Shown one piece after another: positions 22,031-34,531 of a stretch of DNA of 64,000 nucleotides (its first letter is position 1; every line of letters starts with the position of its first letter). The notes beneath the pieces are model-generated. The model was not told the DNA's origin. It did no database searches and saw only the letters and a program-made list of their open reading frames with translations. Source of the DNA: Thalassia testudinum (lineage: Eukaryota > Streptophyta > Magnoliopsida > Alismatales > Hydrocharitaceae). The position numbers and the translations under genes were made by a program. The stretch is taken from positions 35,268,501 through 35,332,500 of the forward strand of contig JAZHRO010000026.1 in assembly GCA_037157565.1 (NCBI GenBank). Reading direction: 5' to 3'.

Positions 22031-23345
22031 GATGAGGTGTGGCTCATCATAGTTAAAATGCCCAAGTTAAGCTAGAAACTAAGCTAAATACTGCATAATT
22101 AACATATGAAATGGGTTAAGTGTAGGAAATAACAAAAATGACCTAAAACAGAAAATTTGTCCTAAAAATGCAAAATTAGGTCATAAGTTGAGATATTCTA
22201 TTCATTAGTACAAATTGATGATCCAATTGCAAATTGAACACACATTTTGGTTCAAAAGATCAAATTGAAAGAGAAATCAATTTCCTCAATGTTTAATTGG
22301 GCTTTAATAAAAATTTGGATACATTTAGATATCATTAGGACCTCGCATTCATGACATTACATACAGGTCCTTCATCCTTCACATATTCATGCATAAAAAC
22401 CTCCAAGTACCTCTTTGATAACTACCAGGGACTTCCTTCCAATTCAAAAGGGCTGCGTTGCAAGAATCTTCGCCACTAATTGGCTTTAGCGCATTTTCTT
22501 CATCGTTTCTCATGTTTGGGTCTCTATGTAAAATCTCCATAAGACCTGCAGCTGTGGTGCACCTTTGGGTGCACTGTTCACTCATAGAACATGTGAGATC
22601 TAGGCCATCGATTCCTTGCATCCCTTGATCAATGGCCAAACCCAATCGAACTTTCGCGTGATTTTGTGCATGGAATCACCCCCTTATCCTGATCCAATCC
22701 AATGGATGATCTTTGATTTGGATGCATGTGCGCTCCTCTCTATCAATCTCCACTGTAGAAGCCTTAATGGACTAATCACACCACTGTGGTGCTCTGATTC
22801 ACTCGACTACTTGAGCAGCTACCCAGCCACTCGCACGTGTTAATCGCTCCCTCCCCCCTGAGTGGTTCCCTTCGTCCATCCCCTCAACTCCCCTACGTCA
22901 ATTCCTCACTTGCAGTGACAGAGCAGGAGCAGGCTCTCCTGCCTCCTTCAATCGCCTTTAGCCGCCAGCTGTTGGCTCTTGGGCACCTCCTTCTTTAGCG
23001 AAAGGTCTCCTCCATTTTGTCGCCATCGACCTCGAGCCGGTGGACCTTGGACTCCACCTTCATCTGTTAGCTAGATTTAATGCTTTCATAGATTAGTTTT
23101 TCCTTCTTTCTATATTAGTTTTAGTATTAGCTAGTGTAGTTTAGATTAGTTAGAATAGCAATCACTAGTTGATATGATCTGAATTAGTTTAGCTTAGAAG
23201 TAGAATAGCATAGAGCCGACCTGACCTCCTTGATCAATTCAGATCAGAGAGGAGTTTTTTGCATTGTTGCATTGACTCATACAGCTTTCCCTACACCTCA
23301 TAATCCATTTCTTCTGATTTCCTCACATCCCTACTCACACACGGG
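22031..23345 (+). mobile_element. R-family LTR start, plus strand (probable 3' LTR of O1), truncated
   Basis: It begins TGATGAGGTGTGG directly after a purine-rich tract. It follows the reverse complement of 41300-42583 closely, including GATCAATTCAGATCAGAGAGG near 23235. The match ends near 23345, where O2 gag begins abruptly. Because a PPT-like tract precedes it, it is probably the 3' LTR of O1. An alternative is an independent R insertion. Confidence 0.65.
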
Positions 23346-24453
23346 GGTACACGAAGCCCAATCCAGCACAAGAGACTTAGAAATTATGGCTAATCAGCTA
23401 GATAAGGTGAGCTTAATAGAGAAGAAAGTAGATGAAGTATGGAAATTCCTATCTAAACCTTTATCATCTTCTTCTCAGTCACCTGCACCTCACACTTCTC
23501 AGTTTCCCATAGGTAGGGAAACTGTGAATAATCTTTCTGTGACACAACCTGCATTACTGGACTATTTTTTTTCCTATCCTTTACCAGTAGGAGGAACCTT
23601 TGTTCCTCCCTACACTGAATTCCCTACACCTTTTGGAGCTTCGGAGGAGCTCCACGCCATTCACAATGATCTATATTTGCAAACCTATGACTCTAGATGG
23701 CGGAATCATCCAAATTTCTCGTGGGTGGGAAATTCACAAAGATCTACCTTTCAACAACCTTTTGCACCACCACTTCACAACCCGATCCGAGCATCACCTC
23801 CACAACAACACAGGTATCCATCGCGTGCCTACCAGTAACCCCAACCTAGGCTCGCCTAATACTCTTAACCCGGGCCTACACGTGATGATCAGTTGAGGAC
23901 AATCATGAAAGCTCTTGCTAACATGCAACAATAAAATATTGCTATGCAACAGAGACAGGACACGGCATTAGCTGAGATGAGAGCCCAGCTATCGCACTTA
24001 ATGGAATCTCGTCAACTACATTCACTTCCATCTCAAGCACAACCTAGACCTCCTTTGCCAGGTCAAAAGCACTTCATATCACAAACCTTACACGAACGTA
24101 AGCTTTATTTTGATACTAATTCTTCCTATTTTGATCCTACTTCTTATTCTGATCCACAACCACCTATTCTACCTAATTCTGATCCTTCATCTAAGCCGCA
24201 AGTTGATTTGCATGCCACCACTACTAGGAGTGGTAGAAGCACAACTCATCCACTTGTATTGGCTTCTACATCTTTACCTAGACCTTCCATCTCCACTCGT
24301 ACAGTTGATTTACCTATGCCTGACTCTTCTGAGCCTTTGATTGATCCTCCTACTACCACTTCAGCCTTAGAAAAGAAGAGTAATGAGAAGAAGTCTTGTT
24401 CGTCTCCTGAGTAGGATTTACTCAAGCTCTTTGAGCAAGTCCACATAAGCATC
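23346..24453 (+). pseudogene. O2 gag C-terminal half
   Basis: The reading starts in mid-gag (VHEAQSSTRDLEIMANQLDK), equivalent to the segment after the capsid core in YE. It runs through a WRNHPNFSW box and a Q-rich coiled-coil segment, then a serine/proline tail with TTRSG, and ends DLLKLFEQVHISI at the YE insertion. Stops occur at about 23838 and 24414. When YE is skipped, the reading passes into the protease leader LLDAIRHIPPYA at 35597. This shows that both halves belong to one element. Confidence 0.85.
24449..24453 (+). repeat. Target duplication left of YE
   Basis: GCATC precedes the YE 5' LTR and ACATC (35589-35593) follows its 3' LTR. One transition separates them. Confidence 0.75.
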
Positions 24454-24795
24454 TGATTGCACCGCAAAAATACACCTGCAATTGTGCCATCTTGTGCTAT
24501 TTCCTAGCATTACCAATGCATATTAGGGTTCTATAATCGCATTGGTAAAAATACATGCATGCATGCATTTAATTGAGAGGAGAGGAGAATAAATAAAATG
24601 GCCTCGCAATTACTTTTTTCCTCAAGTGCTGCCTCACAAATTTCCATCTTCATTTTTTATTTCTTTTTGATTTTTGATTTTTGACTTTTTCTTCCCACGG
24701 CTGCATGCATCTTCTTCTTCTCCTCGCGCCATACTTCCCTGCAGCAGCCCTCTCCCTGCCAGCCGCAGCAGCCCAATCCCTGACACTCCATGCAC

Positions 24796-24832
24796 AAGCC
24801 ATGCATAGCCAGGGCATGGCTGTGCATGGCTT
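24796..24832 (+). repeat. Inverted repeat just upstream of YE TATA box
   Basis: A 16-bp stem AAGCCATGCATAGCCA / TGGCTGTGCATGGCTT (one mismatch) with loop GGGCA ends 8 bp before the TATA box. In the 3' LTR (33062-33098) and the solo LTR (53043-53079) the stem is perfect. Confidence 0.85.
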
Positions 24833-24840
24833 TCTTCTTC

Positions 24841-24850
24841 TATAAAAAGG
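24841..24850 (+). promoter_or_regulatory. TATA box of YE 5' LTR
   Basis: TATAAAAAGG, conserved at 33107-33116 in the 3' LTR and as TATAAAAAG at 53088-53096 in the solo LTR. It follows the inverted repeat and precedes the GC-rich transcribed leader. Confidence 0.75.
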
Positions 24851-24987
24851 CCACGACTTCTTCAAAGCCAGCCTGGTCCAACTTCAAAAAAAACCAAACG
24901 CAGTACTTCCAGGCCACCACCCTCTCCTCCGTCTCCCTCCATACACCGACCCTCCTCCTCCGAGGAGACACCCGGCGGGCAGGAGCC

Positions 24988-25016
24988 CTCACTGTGGTGC
25001 ACACCACCACAGTGAG
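24988..25016 (+). repeat. Leader hairpin of YE 5' LTR
   Basis: CTCACTGTGGTG pairs perfectly with CACCACAGTGAG across a 5-nt loop, about 140 nt after the TATA box. The solo LTR (53250-53279) has CTCACGGTGGTG with CACCACCGTGAG, which keeps pairing by changing both partners. A second stem, GCCCA...TGGGC enclosing GCTC...GAGC, follows at about 25026-25052. Confidence 0.8.
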
Positions 25017-26966
25017 ACCTCCACCGCCCAGCTCTTCAAAGAGCCGGTGGGCGTGGTGGCTCTTCTCTCTTTTTTTTTTCGTTCCAGCACCTTCAGCCAT
25101 TGGAGCATAGGCTTGAAGCTTGAAGCTCAAAGCTCCAGCAGCTGCAGCAGCCGCAGCCGCCCAACCTCTTTCCGAGCAAGCCTGCAGGCAGCCTTCACCC
25201 TCTGTGCATGCCTGCAGGCCTCTCCGCCTCCTGCTTCTTCGCTCTGTCATGCCCTCTTCCGCCTGCAACTGGCCATTGCGCTCCTCTGCAACCGGCCGGC
25301 CAACCCTCACTGTGCACCCCAGCAGCGCCCGTGTCACCCTCGCCTTCCCCCATGCATGCCAACTCCCTCTCCGCGCGCTTTGTCGCGAGATTCTCCGTGC
25401 CTGCAACTGGCCAATGTAGACCGTCTTCCTTGCGCGCCATCCCGCACGCGCCAGCCGCGAGCCGGCAGCACTCACACCACCTGCAGCTCTCGGTTTCATG
25501 GCGCAGACGACCACTGTAGCCGCTGTTCACGCCAGTCTGCGCGACACTGTGGCTACAGTGGGGTGACCGGTGAGCTTCTCACTTAACCGGTCACCCGGCG
25601 TGCCGCTACCACCGTTCGCCCGTGCGCGCACCCGCCTACGCGTCTCCGCCCGCGTCGTCCGCACCAACCCGCGCGTCTGCTTCGCCCACTCCCTTCGCCT
25701 GTGCCTGCGAGAGCCCGTTCCAGTCATTCCGTGTAGCGCTGGGCACTGCGGTCCTCTCCGTACCAACTCTCCTGCATGTGCGCTCCTCTCTGCACGAACA
25801 TGCACCTGTGCACGCACGCGTGGAAGCCTCCAGACGACGCCCGCTGGTCGCAGACGACTTAACCCCCAGCAGGAACCGAGCGCTCTCCCGCTCTCTCTCT
25901 CTCTCTCTCTCACTCTCTCACAACACTCTCACTCTCTCTTTACACCGACGCTCACACACACCTACACTCACACTTTCTTACACACGCACACCTATACACT
26001 ATTATATACCTATATATATTGATATATATACATATATATATATCTACTTATATCCATATATATTAGTATTTATATAACTAAGTATTAGTATACATATATA
26101 TATATATACATATATCTATACATATATTAGTACTTATATAAATATGTATCAGTCTATACACACACACACACACACATATATATACATATACACTTATATA
26201 TATACATATATATATACATATAGATATATTTACATATATACATATATATATATTTTCACATTATTTACCATACGCTGTATCGTAGGAATATCTTCACCAG
26301 TTGCTGATATTCCTCGATACACGCGTACAAAAAAAAGCGTGTTCGCATTCATCTTCCACCATCCATCCTACACGCGACACTTCGTCCTGTTGGTTGAGTC
26401 TTTCTAGACGACGACCGACTCGACACCGTGCTACACTACATCGTCACCTCCACCCCCACCCCTTTATACATATATAGTATAGTCATATATATATATATAT
26501 AGATACCATAGTTACTTTACTTCTATTTCTCTTGCATGCCCATAAAAAGATAGAAAAAATATATAAAAGAGAAGATAATCCTTGACTTGCAGGTACCCCA
26601 TCTTACGAATAGCAAGACCCATTTTGGAACCTTGTTTCGGCTAAAAGCCAAGAATCCAATTTTGAGGGTGTGCCTCAAGGACAAAGATTACCAGAAAAAA
26701 AATCTAAATAGAAAAAAACACCAAAAACACAATAAACGAACGGAAGAGATTCGTTGTAGGAAAGGCATAGAAACTCGACTTGTAACTCCACTTCCTTGAG
26801 TTCGACCCTAGGCCTAAAAGTGACTAAGATAAAATCAAATAGGCCAGGTAAAAAAAAAAATTTTGTAAAGAGATGGTTAGGTCCGATTTAGGTTAACCAC
26901 TATACACACTTCAACGATAAAATCATCATATTAACAACCTATTTAGGTCTGACACCACACCTTTTC

Positions 26967-26984
26967 TGGCGCCGTTGCCGGGGA
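26967..26984 (+). promoter_or_regulatory. YE primer-binding site, tRNA-Asp
   Basis: TGGCGCCGTTGCCGGGGA, 18 of 18 positions complementary to the plant tRNA-Asp 3' end including CCA. It lies 9 nt after the LTR end, a slightly long gap. Confidence 0.9.
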
Positions 26985-28361
26985 AGTGCACCTTCAAGTA
27001 AGTTTTTGCTCCATTCTTGTAATTTTTTTCTCTTCACTTCTCTCTTCACGGGTATCTATGTTTTTCGTGTACAGGTGAACCTGGTGCAAGGAGAAGATAG
27101 GCAGACGAAGTCGGAGACATGGGCAGATCCAAGAGCAGGAATGAGAGCGTGAAGACACCGACACCGCACTGGAGCTCCGCACATGTTGCTGCACAAGTAG
27201 GTTCTTTTTTTCTTAGCAACTTAGGCTAACTTGTCACCCTTAAAAAGAAAAAAACTAAAAAAAAAAACTAGATAAACTTCTTGGGATCTCTTGTGGCAAG
27301 TGGATTAAAATTCACTTGTTTGATTGATTGTCTTTACTCCCACCGCCCCAGGATTTCCCGCCTTATTTCGCATAGTGAAAATCCAAAAATCTTGATTCTT
27401 GAATTTTTTGCCGTGTGAAGTATTCTTTGAGGAAAACACAAAAAGATTGATTGCACCCCTCTTTTGCCTCACTTATCTACAATTCGGGATCACCTTTTTG
27501 GTGGGGAGACTTGGAATTGAGTTAATTCCAACCCTACCACGACTTTTCAACTTGCCTAAGATTCGATCCCGAATACTTCAACCCCAACAATTTGATTTTC
27601 TTTATCTTTTGGTTGAGGCTTGTGTGGACATCTTTTTGGTGATTGGGAGCACTTGAATTGAAGTGTTTTGGCTCCCTTTCACATAAACTCTAAAGCTGAT
27701 TCGTGCATCCACACATAGAAAATCTCCATTTAGGGTAGCCCATTGCATTTTAGCATGCATTAACTAACTGATATTGAAGAAGGTTTGTTGGGCTTTGAAG
27801 AAAACCTATATTCTCTCAAAAACCTGGAGATTGGTTGAATTGGTAATTCAGAGAAATCCTAAAATTCATACTACTTAAGGCTGAACTCTAAAAATCATTC
27901 ACTAATTAAAAACTTCAATTCGGGGAGATTTCCCTGTTGCATGCTTGTTTTACACACTCTGAAAATCAGTCACTTGGGCATTACCTGTAAACAACGCCCT
28001 TCACATTCCAAAAGCACTTGACCCTAAGCCTCTAATTAAAATTGGTAGTAACTTGACCCTTACTAAGGATTGGAGGTCTAACTACCTGCGTGTAGCGTCT
28101 ACGTGCTGGTGAGAGTTCCCGCGTGCTATCGGGTGTCTAAGACTGGGGCAAACAGCCTTTCAATCTAGCCCGGTGGTTCCGCGATGCTTGCATTCGGTTC
28201 CGTAGTTCGTGATAGTAGGTAACTTAGATCTTTAGGTCTAAGGGCACACTGTAGAGGTTAGGAATTTGATTGTACTAATTTGTCACCAAGTGTACCTTTG
28301 CAGCATCATTTCTCTCATCTCTTTTCCCTTCTCATCTCCCCAATTCTTCCTGCAGTAGTGC
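26985..28361 (+). other. YE leader
   Basis: About 1.4 kb lies between PBS and gag without a convincing ORF. Part of it (about 27880-28200) resembles 55800-56100, the leader of the L4 element: CATTCCAAAAGCACTTGA versus CATTCCAAAGCACATTCA, then AAGGATTGGA. The two elements are therefore related outside their LTRs. Confidence 0.55.
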
Positions 28362-30400
28362 ATGTTTGGGAGGAGGTCACAAAGCCCTAAGCTGTTTGAA
28401 TTGACTGCTAAATCTAGAAAAGAAGCCGAATCATCCTCCTCCACAAACATGTCTGCACGCTCACCCCCAAATCCCGAGGGAGGAAACCGTCCTCAGAACC
28501 CACCAGGTGGTGGAGCCTTAGATCCCATAACCTGCCTCCAAGCCCAAATGGAAATGTATAATGAATGAATTGAGGCCATTCGGGAAACATTAGAGGAAAT
28601 GCAAAACCCTCCCGAACGGGAGGAGCCTAGGTCTCTTAGCTCCTATCAGAATCCCGCTGCTACAGAGACCATAGGACAAATTCGGGTCCCCATGGGCGGG
28701 GACGACATTGAATTGAAACCTAACATTATTGGCCTAATAAATTTTCACTTTCATGGTCTTGCAAGTGAAGATCCTTTTCTCCACTTGGAAGACCTAACCC
28801 GACTGGCTAAAATGGTTAAACCAAGAAATGTCGGGTTACTTATAGTCATGAAAATGTTCCCATTTTCATTGCGGGATAAAGCGTCGTAATGGTTGCGCAC
28901 CTTGGGAGAACCATCCACTCTTGGGAAGAGATGCGAACAGCGTTTCTCAAGAAGTTCTTCCCAATCGGGCGAACCAATGCGCTTCGCCGTGCTATCACCT
29001 CTTTTACGCAACAAAACGGCGAACAATTTCATGAGGCATGGGAGAGGTATAATGACCTCCTCAGGAAGTGTCCGCACCACGGTCTGCCTAAGTGGCATAT
29101 AGCCCAGATTTTCTACTACGGGCTAAATGAGACTTTGAAGCAGATTGCAGACACTTCTTGCGGAGGGAATTTTATGAATAAAGACGAGAATGGAGCATTC
29201 GAATTGTTTGAAAATATGAGTGAAAACTCGATGAACAATGCTTCCATTGTCGCCTTTAATCGTACCAGCCAACCCCAAAATGTCCATGAAGTTGACATAG
29301 GACCCTCCCATTCATCCACTGATCTAAGCCTTATTGCACAAAAACTGGATGAAGTCTCTGTCATGCACAAGAAGCTGGACGAGCTTTTGGCCAACCCCGC
29401 CCGATCTATGGCAAATACCCCCACTTCACCACTTCATCACAATTCCAATTCTTCCAACACCAGGCTTATTCTGAGAAACCCCATAAGACCTTCCTTACCG
29501 AGTGTCGCGCCGAATGACTCGGTAAGTCATGTGGAATTGGCTTCTGCGAGCCAGTATTTCGACACGGTGGACCAAGCCTCCGAGTGCTCGGATGCATACT
29601 TACATGCGGACACGTCTTCTGGCATAGAAGACGTTTGCGCCTTGGGGAACAACCCGTTCTCTACCACTTATAACCCAAGGTGGAGAAATCATCCGAATTT
29701 CGCATGGTCCAACAACCCGCAGCGCCAAAACCCCGCGAGTGGACCAATGCAACCGTCCGCACCCGTCATCCTAAGGGCCTAGTCTAATCCTATGGCAAAT
29801 CCGCCATCAGGCCCTTGCGTACCGCAAGCAGAACATGCATCAAGTCCTCTTGATAAATTGATGCTAATGATGACGGATATGTCAAAGCGCCATGAAGAGA
29901 ACATGACCTCTCTTCAGCACCAATTGGCGCAGCAGAATGCTGAGAGCAGTTAACTACGCATGGCGACTCGATCTCAGGGCACTCTTCCCGCCCAACCTGT
30001 TCCAAACCCGCAAAACTTCGTACCCCATGGTCCTCAACCATAGGTACAACCTTCTCAGGGATAGGTGCACCAGATTCTGCAGGCTTCGAGCATTCCACCG
30101 GGATTTCAAGCTAATCCCGCTGCAGCACCGTACTCTTATGTCCCTATTACGAACCCTCCTCCGCCGTATGATCCCACTGGACCCGCATCGTCCAATGCTA
30201 TCACTACGAGGAGCGGTAAGCAAACCGTCGATCCGCTTTGACCTGATCCTGGCCCGTCTTCTTCTTCATCACCCTCTCATTCGGGATGCGCACCGCATTC
30301 GCGAGAGGATGATACACCCAAATTGTTGCCAGAATCAGTCCCATTCCCTGAGGCTCTACTGAGGGAGCCAAAAGGCAAGAAGAAAGACACGTAGGCCTTT
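28362..30400 (+). pseudogene. YE gag
   Basis: It starts at ATG 28362 (FGRRSQSPK), then a proline/glycine-rich N-terminal region. The capsid core follows with NIIGLINFHFHGL, DPFLHLEDL, KMFPFSLRDKA, FLKKFFPIGRTN, HEAWERYNDL, CPHHGLPKW, FYYGLNETL, TSCGGNFMNKDE and FENMSENSMNNA (to about 29240). Next come a KLDEV repeat region, WRNHPNFAW (about 29683), a DKLMLMMTDMSKRHEEN coiled coil and TTRSGKQ (about 30210). Stops at about 28566, 28887, 29780 and 29950, and a frameshift near 28910, break it. The 297-residue ORF at 28889-29782 is the longest intact part. Gag-derived particles would have to come from a relative. Confidence 0.9.
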
Positions 30401-31047
30401 GATAACCTACGCAATTTGTTTAGGGATGTAGAAATCAAGGTACCCCTGCTTGAGGCTATCGACCACATACCTATTGTCGCCCGATTTTTCAAAGACTACA
30501 CAACACCCAGGCGACAGTCAAAGAAAACTAAGAATCCGGTGGTTCTCTCGCCTCATGAGAGTTGTGCTATACTGTCAAACCTACCACCGAAGCAGAAAGA
30601 TTTGGGCACACCGCTTATTTCCTGTACATCCAAGGCTGCAGTTTTAACCATGCCTTGCTTGATCTAGGATCTTCCATAAATCTCATACCGACCATCATGC
30701 TCGAAAAATTTTCTTTGGGAAATCTGAAACCCACCCTTGTCACGTTACAGTTGGCAGATCATTCTGTCAAAATATCAAAGGGTGTGGTGGAAGATGTGGT
30801 GGTTAGGGTCAATAGTCTCTGTTTTCCTGTTGACTTTCTTATTTTAGATATGGAAGTTCCTAGTTCACTTTCTGATTGTCCGATCATGCTCGGTTGACCT
30901 TTCTTGGCCACAGCCCGTGCCCTTATCGACTGCGAGTCGGGCTATATTGAGATTGCCATTGGATTTGAAAAGATCAAGCTTAACATCTTCAAGGCAGCCA
31001 AGAACTTTGATTGAGATTGCATCGAGGATGACACATCTGACGAGGAC
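30401..31047 (+). pseudogene. YE aspartic protease
   Basis: The leader VPLLEAIDHIPIVARFFKD is followed by the spacer with PKQKDLGTPL, the active site LLDLGSSINLIPT (catalytic Asp at 30661), LQLADHSVK, and DMEVPSSLSDCPIMLG, then PFLATARALIDCESGYIEIA. A frameshift near 30640 and a TGA at 30895-30897 inactivate it. The active site itself is intact. Confidence 0.85.
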
Positions 31048-31581
31048 ATGGCCGTCAGCGCGTGTATCAGACCAATTGGGACCTATTCTGACTGTTGCGA
31101 ATTGCCTATAAACACTGTCGACTGCCTGACCAACACATATTGTGACGTTCCCCCATCCCTCCCTTGTCCCGTACCTTCTCCTGGCCAGACTTCTGACGAG
31201 GTTTTCTCCGCTTCCCATACCTCGTGGTCTGAGTCATTTCCGAGCTGCTCACCGCCGGTCCACACTCTTGAAAATCGGATTTCCCTTTCTCTCCCTCCAA
31301 ATCAGGCGAATTTGCAACTCCACACTGGGACCTTAAGCCCATATCCTACTCACTGGGGCTATTCTTTTTTGGATCCATCTATCCAAAGAGCCCCTCTTCT
31401 TGGCCAATCTGAAGGCCAACTTCTTCTTCCTGACTTATTCTCTGTTCCGCCTGGGACACTCTCCTCCCAGAAAATGCTAGATCTTTCACCACCTACCCTA
31501 CCACCCTGCTGTATACCCTGCACTTCACCTCTCGTTACCCGATCTTTCGTCCTTTCTCTACCCTTCCCTACATGCATATGA
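31048..31581 (+). CDS. YE C-terminal proline/serine-rich reading, unknown
   Basis: This open reading of 177 residues continues the protease frame where RT would be expected. It is rich in Pro, Ser, Leu and Cys, has no RT, RNase H or integrase motif, and ends just before the first PPT-like site (about 31580-31610). It is probably the natural C-terminal end of the non-autonomous polyprotein, formed by deletion of pol and its replacement by the tail. No function is assigned. Confidence 0.45.
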   Translation: MAVSACIRPIGTYSDCCELPINTVDCLTNTYCDVPPSLPCPVPSPGQTSDEVFSASHTSWSESFPSCSPPVHTLENRISLSLPPNQANLQLHTGTLSPYPTHWGYSFLDPSIQRAPLLGQSEGQLLLPDLFSVPPGTLSSQKMLDLSPPTLPPCCIPCTSPLVTRSFVLSLPFPTCI

Positions 31582-32705
31582 GGACATAGCATTGTTTGGC
31601 ATAGGGGGGGTGGATAGGCATCCATAGGATCTGGGTATTTTATGGTATCATGCAGTTTCCACCCATTTATAAATATGCAAGAAAAAGAAAAAGAACAAAA
31701 AAATATAATATAATAATAATAATAATAATAGAAATGGTGTTTAGTAATGATCTAAAGGCTGAAACAAAAATACAATAAGTGTTTATGGATATTCAACCTC
31801 TGTTCTGAAGACTTTCCAAGCCGCAAAAGCTTGATTCGCTCAGGCTCGGGCTTAATTCACTTGAGCATTGACAAAATATATCAGAATCTCTCCTAGCTAA
31901 GGATGTATTCTTGTACCTGAGACACCAGTACAGGATCCATTGGTTTGCTTTTACTTGAGAGCTTAAGTAAACTTGGTTCACACTACACATATCAAGAAAG
32001 ACCAGGTGAACATAAGATCCAACCCTAGTGTTCATTAGGGAAGGTGGAGTCCTTACCTGTGCATGTAGGTAGACTTTTTATCCCAGGTTTTAGTCTTGTG
32101 TTTAGGAGAAACTCTTTCTACCAGAAAGACACTCTCCTGCTAAAAAGAAAAGTGTGCTCCTCCAAATAAAGTTGTAAGAGATATACTGACACGTGTTTCA
32201 AAAAAAAATGCAAATAAGTCAGTATATTTCACAAATATCTATAAAATCTTCCTACGAAAAATACCTTGTTTTCCTGTGAGCCACAAATGTCAGAAAAAGG
32301 GAGTTGAGTTTTCCGTCATCTTCTTAAGGGTTAATCCGAAATCACGGGCTGAAACTAGGACCAACCTTTACTTAAAAATTCGTGAAACCCTGGGCTTGAG
32401 TCTTAATGCTCATCTGGTCAGTCTTGATCCTTCACTATGCACTAGCCATAATCTCTTGAGCTCTCGAGTATGGCAAAAACCTCCTGGATCCTGGAAATCG
32501 TACTTAAGGTTTAAATATCAAGAGTCCTGGTTAGTCGAGAGATGATCTATGTCATGTAAGACTTATAGTACTAGTAGTCTTCTCTACAATTGGTTCTCAC
32601 AATATCCAACAATAAGCACACCTATGTTGCCTCAGAAGAAAATCTTCAGCTTAAGATCATTTCTAAATACTACAAAAAAAAAGTTTTGCTAGGGACTAGA
32701 AAAAG
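31582..32705 (+). other. YE 3' untranslated region
   Basis: It begins at a PPT-like GGCATAGGGGGGGTGG (about 31599-31614) and ends at the true PPT. The middle resembles 44480-45480 in the O2/O3 segment: ATAAGTGTTTATGGATATTCAAC, then GATTCGCTCAGGCT, then GTCCTTACCTGTGC and TAAGGTTTAA. This noncoding region is thus shared with an RT-bearing family. Confidence 0.65.
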
Positions 32706-32720
32706 ATAGGCATGGGGGTA
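32706..32720 (+). promoter_or_regulatory. YE polypurine tract
   Basis: ATAGGCATGGGGGTA directly precedes the TG of the 3' LTR, as expected for the plus-strand primer site. Confidence 0.75.
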
Positions 32721-34479
32721 TGATTGCACCGCAAAAATACACTTGCAATTGTGCCATCTTATGCTATTTCCTAGCATTACCAATGCATATTAGGGTTCTA
32801 TAATCGCATTGGTAAAAATACATGCATGCATGCATTTAATTGAGAGGAGAGGAGAATAAATAAAATGGCCTCGCAATTACTTTTTTCCTCAAGTGCTGCC
32901 TCACAAATTTCCATCTTCATTTTTTATTTCTTTTTGATTTTTGATTTTTGACTTTTTCTTCCCGCGGCTGCATGCATCTTCTTCTCTCCTCGCGCCATGC
33001 TTCCCTGCAGCAGCCCTCTCCCTACCAGCCGCAACAGCCCACTCCCTGACACTCCATGCGCAAGCCATGCACAGCCAGGGCATGGCTGTGCATGGCTTTC
33101 TTCTTCTATAAAAAGGCCACGACTTCTTCTTCAAAGCCAGCCTGGTCCAACTTCAAAAAAAACCAAACGCAGCACTTCCAGGCCACCACCCTCTCCTCCG
33201 TCTCCCTCCATACGCCGGCCCTCCTCCTCCGAGGAGACACCCGGCGGGCAGGAGCCCTCACTGTGGTGCACACCACCACAGTGAGACCACCACCGCCCAG
33301 CTCTTCAAAGAGCCGGTGGGCGTGGTGGCTCTTCTCTCATTTTTTTTTGTTCCAGCACCTTCAGCCATTGGAGCGCAGGCTTCAAGCTTGAAGCTCAAAG
33401 CTCCAGCAGCAGCGGCAAGGCAGCAACAGCAGCCGCCCAGCCTCTTTCTGCGCAAGCCTGCAGGCAGCCTTCGCCCTCTGTGCATGCCTACAGGCCTCTT
33501 CGCCTCCCGCTTCTTCTCTCTGTCATGCGCTCTTCCGCCCGCAACCAGCCATTGCACTCCTCTACAATCGTCCGGCCAACCCTCACCACGCACCCCAGTA
33601 GCGCCCGCATCACCCTCACCTTCCCCCGCGCACGCCAACTCCCTCTCCGCGTGCTCTTTCGCGAGCTTCTCCGCGCCTGCAACCGGATGGCGCAGACCAT
33701 CTTCCTCGCGTGCCATCCTGCGCGCGCCAGCTACTAGCCGGCAGCACTCACACCACCTGCAGCTCCCGGTTGCGTGGCGCGGACGACCACTGTAGCCACT
33801 GTTCACACCAGTCTGTGCGACACTGTGGCTATAGTGGGGTGACTGGTGAGCTTCTCACTTAACCGGTCACCCAGCGCGCCACTACCGCCGTTCGCCCGTG
33901 CGCGCGCCCACCTGTGTGTCTCCACCCGCGTCACCCGCACCAGCCCGTGCGTCTGCTTCGCCCGCTCCCTTCGCCTGCACCTGCGAGCACCTGTTCCATC
34001 CACTCTGTGCAGCGCTGGGTGCTGCGGTCCTCTCCGCACCAACTCTCCTGCGTGCGCGCTCCTCTCTACGCGAACACGTGCCTGCACATGCGCGCGTGGA
34101 ATCCTCTAGATGATGCCCGCTGGTCGTGGACAACTTAACCCCCAGCAGGAACCGAGCGCTCTCCCGCTCTCTCTCTCTCACTCTCTCACTCTCTCTGACA
34201 ACACTCTCTCACTCTCTCTTTACACCGACGCTCACACACACCTACACTCACACTTTCTTACACACACACACCTATACACTATTATATACCTATATATATA
34301 TACGTATACCTATATATATTGATATATATACATATATATATTTATCTACTTATATCCATATATATTAGTATTTATATAACTAAGTATTAGTATACATATA
34401 TATATATATACACACACACACACATATATCTATATCTATACATATATTAGTACTTATATGAATATGTATTTGTCTATAT

Positions 34480-34531
<52 letters not shown>

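Larger units (their letters stand above)
24454..26957 (+). repeat. YE 5' LTR
   Basis: It starts TGATTGCACCGC and ends GACACCA, 2504 bp. Order: AT-rich U3, hairpin 24796-24832, TATA box 24841, GC-rich leader with hairpin 24988-25016, CT repeats (about 25890-25935), CA and TA microsatellites (about 25950-26255), then a tail with ACTTGCAGGTACC. It is shorter than the 3' LTR mainly because its TA/CA tract is shorter. ORFs on both strands at 24840-25913 are GC-rich artefacts of the LTR. Confidence 0.9.

Noticed and set aside
17383..22031. Inverted TGATGAGG ends around O1 as TIRs of one large DNA transposon
   Set aside because: Each end is the start of an R-family LTR with a TATA box or its decayed equivalent about 785 bp inside. 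The enclosed sequence is gag-protease.
24840..25913. Several long ORFs on both strands in the YE 5' LTR (and the equivalents at 33056-34181 and 53336-54332)
   Set aside because: Ala/Arg/Ser-rich readings on both strands of a GC-rich LTR leader. They are not conserved in frame between the three LTR copies.
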